From an uncultured Prevotellaceae bacterium (lineage in GTDB: Bacteria > Bacteroidota > Bacteroidia > Bacteroidales > Bacteroidaceae), in assembly GCA_900315105.1 (NCBI GenBank), contig OMXX01000164.1:1-6598 (forward strand): DNA of 6,598 bases, in the 5' to 3' direction. The position numbers were made by a program, and so were the translations under genes. Shown piece by piece: positions 1-4,883 of this stretch. Below the pieces are notes generated by a model. The model saw nothing but the letters and a program-made list of their open reading frames with translations, was not told the DNA's origin and did not search any database. Position 1 is the stretch's first letter; each line of letters starts with the position of its first letter.

Positions 1-76
1 AATCTATTATAAATACCTATCATAACAAGGAGATAAATAGTCGGTAAGTTTCAACAACTATTGAAAAGTAGACATC

Positions 77-952
77 ATGAGACAGCTGAAAATTCAAAAA
101 AGCATCACCAATCGCACAGAGGAAGATTTGAATCAGTATTTGACTGAGATTGCCAGAATACCTATGATTTCACCGGAGGAAGAATCTGAGCTTGCTCACG
201 AGGTAAAGCTCGGAGGAGCGAAGGGCAAGCGGGCCAAGGATAAACTGATCAAGGCCAATCTGCGTTTTGTCGTCTCTGTGGCCAAGCAGTATCAGCACCG
301 TGGCATGACCTTGTCCGACCTCATCAACGAGGGCAACATCGGACTGGTGAAGGCTACGGAGAAATATGATGAGACACGAGGTTTCAAGTTTATCTCATAT
401 GCCGTGTGGTGGATTCGCCAGAGCATTCTCCAGGCCATGGCCGAGCAGGGCCGGCTGGTTAGGGTACCACTAAACCACGTGAGCAATATTCAGGTCATCA
501 ACCAGGCCATTGCGAAGTTTGAGCAGGAGCACCACCGCAAACCGTCGTCGGAGGAATTGGCCGAGTTTACGAAGATTGATTTGGACAAGATCGACCAGGC
601 CATGCAGGCCGAAAGCCATGAGGTCAGCATTGATGTGCCAATGGGCGAGGACAGCGACACTTCATATGGCGACACGATCGTCGCAAGCAGTAATGAGAGC
701 AACCCAGAACATTATTCCGAGCGCGAGTCGATGGTGACCGAGGTGATAGCCATCATGGACCGGGTGCTGAAGCCACGCGAGCGGCAGATCATCTGCGACA
801 CCTACGGCATTGGCGTGCCCCAACGCAACCCGGAGGAAATCAGCAATGTCTATGGGTTGACTCGTGAGCGGGTGAGACAGATAAGGGAAAAGGGAATTCA
901 GAAAATACGCAATAGTGTCTATGCTAAATATCTGACAAAATATTTGGGCTGA
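77..952 (+). CDS. RpoD/SigA-family sigma-70 factor, divergent Bacteroidota paralogue
   Basis: This 291-residue protein is a sigma-70 factor that would direct core RNA polymerase to promoters. It starts MRQLKIQKSITNR, close to the typical start of Bacteroidota RpoD, and has no region 1.1, as usual in that phylum. Region 2 spans about residues 53-123, with NLRFVVSVAKQY (61-72), DLINEGNIGLVKA (81-93) and the core-binding/-10 recognition stretch around GFKFISYAVWWIRQSI (102-117). Region 3 covers about 130-205. Region 4 covers about 219-285, with the -35 recognition helix-turn-helix ending in GLTRERVRQIREK (260-272). Length fits the family (about 286). It looks diverged from the housekeeping protein: region 4 has PRERQIICDTYGIG where the usual form, as I recall it, is closer to TDREKDIILLFYGIG, and region 3 is unusual. 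It may therefore be a second RpoD-like factor rather than the primary one. No strong Shine-Dalgarno precedes the ATG, normal for this phylum. No complete promoter was identified in bases 1-76. Confidence 0.93.
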   Translation: MRQLKIQKSITNRTEEDLNQYLTEIARIPMISPEEESELAHEVKLGGAKGKRAKDKLIKANLRFVVSVAKQYQHRGMTLSDLINEGNIGLVKATEKYDETRGFKFISYAVWWIRQSILQAMAEQGRLVRVPLNHVSNIQVINQAIAKFEQEHHRKPSSEELAEFTKIDLDKIDQAMQAESHEVSIDVPMGEDSDTSYGDTIVASSNESNPEHYSERESMVTEVIAIMDRVLKPRERQIICDTYGIGVPQRNPEEISNVYGLTRERVRQIREKGIQKIRNSVYAKYLTKYLG

Positions 953-1036
953 AGTATATGGGCCCGCGCAGGGCGATGCGGCAAGTGGGGCTTTGCCCCG
1001 GATAGAGTGCCGTCTTGAAAGTATCTTTTCTTGTGC

Positions 1037-1063
1037 CGAGGCTCTGTCAAAGGCTCGTTTTTT
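1037..1063 (+). terminator. Probable intrinsic terminator of the sigma-factor gene
   Basis: A 7-bp stem (CGAGGCT with AGGCTCG, one G-G mismatch) encloses a 7-nt loop and is followed by six T. It lies 85 nt past the sigma stop codon. The 3' UTR between them also holds a small GGGGC-TTT-GCCCC hairpin (987-999) nested inside CGGCA/TGCCG arms, so this UTR is structured. The stem mismatch keeps confidence moderate. Confidence 0.5.
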
Positions 1064-1089
1064 CGGCTTAATACGTATTATAGCATCTG

Positions 1090-1123
1090 TTCACTGAAAA
1101 AAAACAAGAGTTTACTGAAAAAA
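1090..1123 (+). repeat. Two A-tract direct repeats, 21-bp period, upstream of promoter
   Basis: TTCACTGAAAAAA (1090-1102) and TTTACTGAAAAAA (1111-1123) differ at one base and are phased 21 bp apart, two helical turns, ending just before the -33 element. They could be an UP-like A-tract element or paired binding sites. The 11-mer TTCACTGAAAA recurs at 1953-1963, inside the near-palindrome TTTTCACTGAAAA upstream of the NifX-family gene. No regulator is identified. Confidence 0.4.
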
Positions 1124-1124
1124 G

Positions 1125-1155
1125 TTTGGATTTTACCCTTTTTTTCTTATTTTTG
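1125..1155 (+). promoter_or_regulatory. Consensus Bacteroidota promoter
   Basis: TTTG at 1125-1128 and TATTTTTG at 1148-1155 match the -33 (TTTG) and -7 (TAnnTTTG) elements of Bacteroidota housekeeping promoters, with a 19-bp spacer. Transcription would start near 1160-1165. An A-rich pair of near-identical 13-mers sits directly upstream (1090-1102 and 1111-1123). A second TAnnTTTG match (TATATTTG, 1179-1186) lies 23 bp beyond the TTTG at 1152-1155 and could be an overlapping weaker start. Confidence 0.6.
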
Positions 1156-1161
1156 CAACAG

Positions 1162-1271
1162 AGAAATTAAATGAATAATATATTTGAAAGAGTGATTAAT
1201 GTCTTAAATTTATATAGGTAGATTTCAGTAAGTGGAGTCCAAGGGTCCGTGAGGATGTTTGGACTTTTTTT
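1162..1271 (+). ncRNA. Candidate small RNA between its own promoter and terminator
   Basis: A consensus promoter ends at 1155 and a strong intrinsic terminator ends at 1271, so a transcript of about 110 nt is predicted with no gene on the + strand behind it for over 1.7 kb. That layout suits a stand-alone small RNA. The start at 1162 is estimated from the -7 element and could shift by several bases. A 16-codon ORF (1171-1221, MNNIFERVINVLNLYR then TAG) lies inside; it has no convincing ribosome-binding site and a leader of only about 9 nt, so a small peptide is possible but unproven. I could not match the RNA to a known family. Confidence 0.4.
1236..1271 (+). terminator. Strong intrinsic terminator with GTGA tetraloop
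   Basis: A 13-bp stem runs from AGTCCAAGGGTCC (1236-1248) to GGATGTTTGGACT (1253-1265), with one G-G mismatch and two G-T pairs, closed by the GNRA-type loop GTGA and followed by a T-run to 1271. It is the clearest rho-independent terminator in the window and ends the candidate small RNA. Confidence 0.75.
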
Positions 1272-1389
1272 ATGTTCTTTCCTCAATAACATCTCTGTAT
1301 CATAAGCTTAGCCTCTGATCTTACGTAGCAGAGACCAACCCCGCGGCACAGTCATGCGCGCTGCTGGCACGATGTACCTTAGCTTCATA

Positions 1390-1437
1390 CAAATCGTGGC
1401 GGTCGCCATGTAATCATGCGGCGGTTGCCACGATTTG
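1390..1437 (-). terminator. Hairpin downstream of the NifX-family gene, possible terminator
   Basis: CAAATCGTGGC (1390-1400) is exactly complementary to GCCACGATTTG (1427-1437), with a further short CGCC/GGCG pairing inside. It begins 6 nt past the stop codon of the leftward gene. No T-run follows on that strand, so it is a weak intrinsic terminator at best; RNA 3'-end protection is an alternative. Bases 1272-1389 show nothing else I can name. Confidence 0.45.
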
Positions 1438-1443
1438 GGTTGA

Positions 1444-1797
1444 CTATTTTGCACAACCGTCGTGATGGCAACTACTGTCGCCATACTCGATGGTGCCGTC
1501 GAGATATTGGCCGACAACTTTATCGATGTCGATGGCGGGAGCACCAGCGTGAAGTTCAATGCCTAACTGCCGCAGCATGTTGACTGCGCCCTGGCCGAGT
1601 CCTCCACAGAGGACCTCGGTGGCTCCGTGCTCTTGGATAAACTTAGGCATGGCTCCGTGGGCATGCTCAGGAGCTTCTAAGATTTCCTTGTTGGATACCT
1701 TGCCATCGTCGCCAATGGTCACGAATGTCACTTGTGGGGCTTTGCCGAAGTGTAGCCAAAGTTTCCCTTCACTTGTTGGAATTGCAATTTTTCTCAT
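1444..1797 (-). CDS. NifX/NifB-family (dinitrogenase iron-molybdenum cofactor-type) protein
   Basis: This 117-residue protein matches the small NifX/NafY/NifB C-terminal family, which binds iron-sulphur or iron-molybdenum cluster precursors in diazotrophs; many members occur in anaerobes that do not fix nitrogen and have no known role. Visible marks are the N-terminal strand MRKIAIPTSEGKLWLHFGKAPQ with the conserved HFG at 16-18, a central stretch ending in VLCGGLGQGA (61-70), and the later GIELHAGAPAID (79-90). The C-terminus CHHDGC (110-115) is a compact cysteine/histidine cluster that could bind metal. It is a single-domain protein of typical length. The ATG at 1797 gives the canonical N-terminus. 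No nif gene is nearby, so nitrogen fixation should not be inferred. It stands alone, convergent with the small transcript at 1162-1271. No promoter was recognised for it. Confidence 0.85.
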   Translation of the reverse strand: MRKIAIPTSEGKLWLHFGKAPQVTFVTIGDDGKVSNKEILEAPEHAHGAMPKFIQEHGATEVLCGGLGQGAVNMLRQLGIELHAGAPAIDIDKVVGQYLDGTIEYGDSSCHHDGCAK

Positions 1798-2153
1798 TTC
1801 TTTAAATGTTGTTTTGTTTGTTAGGTGTATTTTGAGTTGTTAGGCATCATCTAATTGCCGAAACCGCACAAATAAGCGTCTGCTCTGGAGCTATGGGTAT
1901 CATGATGTCTGCGGTGGTAAATATAAGTTTTCTTATTGAGACGACCAAAATTTTCACTGAAAATAACGTCTAAAAAAGCAAAAAATAACAGAAGATGCTT
2001 TTATTTTGAGTTTCAAGTGGTTGTGGCAGCCGTTGGCTTTAGGTGGCATAGACGAGGAAATGCATGTCATATGATAAAACGTTTTACATGGATAGAGCAG
2101 AAAGAGACCTGCATCTCTTTCTCCTCTTATTCCCATGAACCTTTATAGGCATT
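1798..2153. other. Intergenic region, no gene seen
   Basis: These 356 bases separate the starts of the NifX-family gene and the end of the recombinase, both leftward. Short open frames here have no family resemblance and no start signals. It holds the near-palindrome TTTTCACTGAAAA (1951-1963) and a hairpin at 2095-2126. The NifX-family promoter must lie here, but I see no clean TTTG/TAnnTTTG pair on the minus strand. Confidence 0.6.
2095..2126 (-). terminator. Hairpin past the recombinase gene, possible terminator
   Basis: GAGCAGAAAGAGA (2095-2107) pairs with TCTCTTTCTCCTC (2114-2126) over 13 bp with one C-C mismatch around a 6-nt loop. It starts 27 nt beyond the recombinase stop. Neither side has a good T-run, so termination efficiency is uncertain; the position fits a 3' end for the recombinase transcript. 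Confidence 0.45.
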
Positions 2154-2960
2154 TTACCAAGTAATAACCTTATCTACTATTTCTTGTTGCTCCAAGCTAC
2201 TTCTTCGCAGATAGATACGTGTCGTTTCGATGCTTTCATGTCCCATAAGGTCTGCAAGCAGGGCAATGTCGTTGAACTTCTCCAAGAAATTCTTGGCATA
2301 ACGATGGCGGAACGAGTGAGGGTACACCACTTTCTCGTTTAAGCCATACTTCACCGCATAGTTCTTCAACTGCTGTGATATGCCTCTTGTCGAGATGCGC
2401 TCGCCAAAGCGGTTGAGAAAGAGATAGCCACTTGTACGGTTGAGTGTCTGCAACCACTTTTCTGTTTCCGTGCGCAATGTCTTGGGGATATAGATACGCC
2501 GTATCTTGCCACCCTTGGTGTAGATGTCGTAATAGCCTACTTGCACGTGCTCAACCTTGATTTGCACAAGTTCGCTCACTCTGGCACCAGTCGCAGCCAA
2601 GAAACGCACCACAAAGTACCACTCCAAGTTGTCTTCCTTCTTCAACTTGTTCTTCAAGAAGGTGTAGTCGGCATTGCTGATGACATTCTCCAAATAAGAA
2701 CGTTGCTGCACCTTGACCGACTTCAAGCGGAGTTTCGTCTTGCCTACAAATACAAGGTACTTGTTCAACGCCTGAATACGGAGGTTTACCGTCTTTGGTT
2801 TGTAAGTCTCAATCAAGTAGGTCTTGTAAACCAACAAGTTTCTCTTGTTCACCTCTTTGTGTCGAGAGCCAAACTCCTTCACGGCATACATATATGCCGA
2901 AATCGTGTTCTTAGCCATATTGCCTTGGCTTAGGAACTCTTCAAATTTGTCTAATTCCAT
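2154..2960 (-). CDS. Tyrosine recombinase, likely hsdS invertase
   Basis: A 268-residue tyrosine site-specific recombinase (phage-integrase/XerC-XerD family). An N-terminal SAM-like core-binding domain spans about residues 1-85 (EEFLSQGNMAKNTISAYMYA). The catalytic domain follows, with Arg127 (ATGARVSEL), Lys149 in the beta-hairpin (YTKGGK), His215 and Arg218 (PHSFRHR), His241 (MGHESIETT) and nucleophile Tyr250 (TRIYLRRS), so all active-site residues are present. The ATG at 2960 is chosen because it opens the canonical N-terminus MELDKFEEF and lies outside the invertible DNA; the frame stays open to 3128, but that extension would run antisense through the repeat at 3026-3064. It is compact, as hsdS-associated invertases of Bacteroidota are, and sits 65 bp from the left repeat. 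I infer that it catalyses the inversions at 3026-6269; no integrative-element genes are visible to suggest another job. Confidence 0.92.
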   Translation of the reverse strand: MELDKFEEFLSQGNMAKNTISAYMYAVKEFGSRHKEVNKRNLLVYKTYLIETYKPKTVNLRIQALNKYLVFVGKTKLRLKSVKVQQRSYLENVISNADYTFLKNKLKKEDNLEWYFVVRFLAATGARVSELVQIKVEHVQVGYYDIYTKGGKIRRIYIPKTLRTETEKWLQTLNRTSGYLFLNRFGERISTRGISQQLKNYAVKYGLNEKVVYPHSFRHRYAKNFLEKFNDIALLADLMGHESIETTRIYLRRSSLEQQEIVDKVITW

Positions 2961-2984
2961 TTCTATTCGTTTATTAGTGAAATA

Positions 2985-2992
2985 CAAAGTTG
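2985..2992 (-). promoter_or_regulatory. Possible -7 element for the recombinase
   Basis: On the minus strand this reads CAACTTTG, one mismatch from TAnnTTTG, about 25 nt upstream of the ATG at 2960. No TTTG is found at the expected -33 distance. If real, the promoter lies outside the invertible segment, so recombinase expression would not depend on inversion state. Confidence 0.25.
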
Positions 2993-3020
2993 TCCATATA
3001 AATAGGCATGGATTTGTTCT

Positions 3021-4400
3021 ATGAGTTCCTATTATGAGAAGATACTTGCCACGGGAGAGGTGAAGTGCATTGATGAGGAGATTCCGTTTGAAATACCTAA
3101 GGGATGGGAATGGTGTAGAATATGTCATGTAGCAGAAATTGCACGTGGTGGTTCGCCTCGTCCAATAAAAGAGTATCTAACTGATTCTACAGATGGTATA
3201 AATTGGATAAAAATAGGTGATACAGAAAAGGATAGCAAATATATTACATCTGTAAAAGAAAGAATAAAGCAATCTGGTGTATCTAAAAGTAGGATGGTTC
3301 ATAAAGGAGATTTTCTACTCACGAATTCTATGAGTTTTGGAAGACCTTACATTACCCAAGTGGATGGTTGTATACATGACGGTTGGCTTGTCATTTCTTT
3401 AATAGAGCAGTCTTATAGACAAGATTTTTTTTACTATCTTCTTTCTTCTGGCTATGCTTACAGTCAATTTGCCAAACGAGTAGCAGGTGCTGTCGTTCAA
3501 AATTTGAATTCAGAAAAGGTTGCAATTAGCTTGTTTCCTTTGCCTCCATATAAAGAGCAGAATCGTATAGTGCAAAAAATAAAAGACTTATTACCTCTTG
3601 TAGAAAAGTTTGGTAATGATAAAACTCTATTGGATAAACTAAATGCCGATATAAATACTCGCCTCAAGAAGTCTATACTTCAGGAAGCAATTCAAGGAAA
3701 ACTCGTACCTCAGATTGCAGAAGAAGGCACAGCGCAAGAACTGCTTGAACAGATAAAGGAAGAAAAGCTGAAACTCGTTAAAGAAGGCAAGCTAAAGAAG
3801 TCTGCCCTCAACGATTCTATCATCTTCCGTGGTGACGATAACAAGTATTATGAGCAGGTAGGCAAACATTGTGAAGATATAACAGAAGAAATACCATTTG
3901 AATTGCCTGCTTCATGGAATTGGACAAGAGGTAAAATCGTGTTTATGCCAATGGAGTCAACAAAGCCTACATCCGATTTTATCTATATTGACGTAGATGC
4001 AGTGAACAACAAATTGAACATCATAGATAACGCTAAACAGATGAGTATTGATAATGCGCCAAGTAGAGCAACAAGGAAACTGCACCAAAATGACATCCTC
4101 TTTTCTATGGTGCGCCCTTATCTAAGAAACATTGCACTGGTCGACGATACTTACAAAAGTGCAATAGCAAGCACAGGCTTTTATGTGATTACACCAGGAA
4201 TAGTATATTTCCCTAAGTTCTTGTTCTATCTAATGCTATCTAACTATGTTGTAGATGGGCTGAATACGTTTATGAAAGGAGACAATTCACCATCCATCAA
4301 TAACAGCCACATTGAAAATTATCTATACCCATTACCACCATTTAAAGAGCAGCAACGCATTGTTGCTCAAATAGAAAAACTATTTGAGCAACTGCGTTAA
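3021..4400 (+). CDS. Silent hsdS cassette B (type I specificity subunit lacking N-terminus)
   Basis: This open frame of 459 codons encodes an HsdS missing its first ~64 residues. From residue 3, SYYEKILATGEVKCIDEE matches copy A from its residue 65. TRD1-B is about residues 33-180 and ends in the PLPPYKEQNRIV signature (173-184). The central conserved helical region follows (about 205-278, QEAIQGKLVPQIAEEG). TRD2-B is about 290-440 and ends PLPPFKEQQRIV (437-448), then a terminal helix. TRD1-B and TRD2-B share no obvious resemblance with those of copy A, while the spacer region is almost the same protein. An in-frame stop lies at 3003-3005, no ribosome-binding site is seen, and it faces the recombinase gene head to head, so it is probably not expressed here. 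It is intact and best read as stored sequence. Its 3' end overlaps cassette C, on the other strand, by 21 bp. Confidence 0.88.
   Translation: MSSYYEKILATGEVKCIDEEIPFEIPKGWEWCRICHVAEIARGGSPRPIKEYLTDSTDGINWIKIGDTEKDSKYITSVKERIKQSGVSKSRMVHKGDFLLTNSMSFGRPYITQVDGCIHDGWLVISLIEQSYRQDFFYYLLSSGYAYSQFAKRVAGAVVQNLNSEKVAISLFPLPPYKEQNRIVQKIKDLLPLVEKFGNDKTLLDKLNADINTRLKKSILQEAIQGKLVPQIAEEGTAQELLEQIKEEKLKLVKEGKLKKSALNDSIIFRGDDNKYYEQVGKHCEDITEEIPFELPASWNWTRGKIVFMPMESTKPTSDFIYIDVDAVNNKLNIIDNAKQMSIDNAPSRATRKLHQNDILFSMVRPYLRNIALVDDTYKSAIASTGFYVITPGIVYFPKFLFYLMLSNYVVDGLNTFMKGDNSPSINNSHIENYLYPLPPFKEQQRIVAQIEKLFEQLR
3026..3064 (+). repeat. Outer inverted repeat IR1, left copy
   Basis: Thirty-nine bases, 38 of which match the reverse complement of 6231-6269 (difference at 3044). 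The similarity starts abruptly at TTCCTATTATGAG; bases 3021-3025 no longer match. Rightward, similarity continues to about 3117 at lower identity (9 differences in 53 bases). It marks the point where cassette B is cut off from an N-terminal segment. Confidence 0.88.
3792..3854 (+). repeat. Central inverted repeat IR2, left copy
   Basis: Sixty-three bases with 62 matches to the reverse complement of 5456-5518 (difference at 3821). It encodes the end of the central conserved region, LKKSALNDSIIFRGDDNKYYE, just before TRD2-B. The preceding 132 bases (3660-3791), although coding for nearly the same protein, have 26 differences from copy A, so identity rises sharply at the repeat edge. Confidence 0.9.
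3842..3856 (+). repeat. Short inverted repeat IR3, cassette B copy
   Basis: CAAGTATTATGAGCA, exact inverted match to 4870-4884; it overlaps the end of IR2. In cassette B it reads as KYYEQ at the TRD2 entry. The copy at 5456-5468 shares 13 of the 15 bases. Confidence 0.75.
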
Positions 4401-4883
4401 TTGTTCTATCTTCTGAACTATTCTTCTCTGCTCTTGCAGTGGTGGAATACCAATAATAAGCCCATAAAACAATTCCTTGTTAAGGTGTGGAATTGCTGCA
4501 CCTTTCTTAGAGTTGCGCAATGTCTTTTTATAGAACTGTATAAAAGCTAAAACATAAGGTTCGTACATTGAGGGACTTATCCATAACTGCTTGAATGTAC
4601 TACCCATATAGCCATCTTGTGGTACGATGAAAACTTCACCAGAGTTTTCACCGTCCACAAGCATTATATTGTCACCTTTATATACAAGTTTACCTTGTTC
4701 TACTATAGTTTCAGAACTTTTACCACGTAAGTATTTTGCATCTAACAAGCATTGCTTGCCAATGGTTTTCAAGCCGTCTGTAAGTTGACAAACAGCATTT
4801 AATCGAGCAATAGACCAAGTACTTGGAAAGTCAAAAGGAAGTTCTATCTCGGTTACTTCGCTCCCTATTTGCTCATAATACTT
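4380..4883 (-). CDS. Silent hsdS half-cassette C (third TRD2)
   Basis: This leftward open frame encodes only the C-terminal half of an HsdS. Read from 4883 in the frame of the recombination repeat it starts KYYEQIGSEVTEIELPFDFP and has 167 codons. It holds one TRD, the helix-cap signature GIPPLQEQRRIV and a terminal helix ending in LTQLLK. There is no ATG near the start: the first start-like codon is TTG at 4772, which would cut into the TRD. It has no N-terminal or central conserved region and begins inside a repeat shared with the centre of the other two copies. It starts in another frame within the last 19 nt of copy A. I infer a stored TRD2 used only after recombination. Its stop at 4380-4382 falls inside the 3' end of cassette B. 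Confidence 0.82.
   Translation of the reverse strand, partial: KYYEQIGSEVTEIELPFDFPSTWSIARLNAVCQLTDGLKTIGKQCLLDAKYLRGKSSETIVEQGKLVYKGDNIMLVDGENSGEVFIVPQDGYMGSTFKQLWISPSMYEPYVLAFIQFYKKTLRNSKKGAAIPHLNKELFYGLIIGIPPLQEQRRIVQKIEQLTQLLK

Noticed and set aside
1236..1265. Signal-recognition-particle RNA apical hairpin
   Set aside because: The GGTCCG...GGA look and GNRA-type loop are reminiscent, but the AGCAG-type internal loop strand is absent and a T-run follows directly. It is a terminator.
1308..1559. Leftward 83-codon open frame
   Set aside because: It overlaps the NifX-family gene out of frame and has no family resemblance; a shadow.
1444..1797. Evidence for nitrogen fixation
   Set aside because: The family is widespread in non-diazotrophs and no nif structural gene is in view.
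1559..1843. Rightward 94-codon open frame
   Set aside because: Antisense shadow of the NifX-family gene with no start signal.
2541..2933. Rightward 130-codon open frame
   Set aside because: Antisense to the recombinase's catalytic domain, which is clearly real.
2961..3128. N-terminal extension of the recombinase to an ATG at 3128
   Set aside because: It adds 56 residues unlike the family, runs antisense through cassette B and the IR1 repeat, and would change at each outer inversion. The ATG at 2960 gives the normal N-terminus.
3021..4883. Reading cassettes B and C as decaying pseudogenes
   Set aside because: Both frames are intact through TRD and terminal helix, and both begin exactly at recombination repeats. 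They look maintained as stored cassettes.
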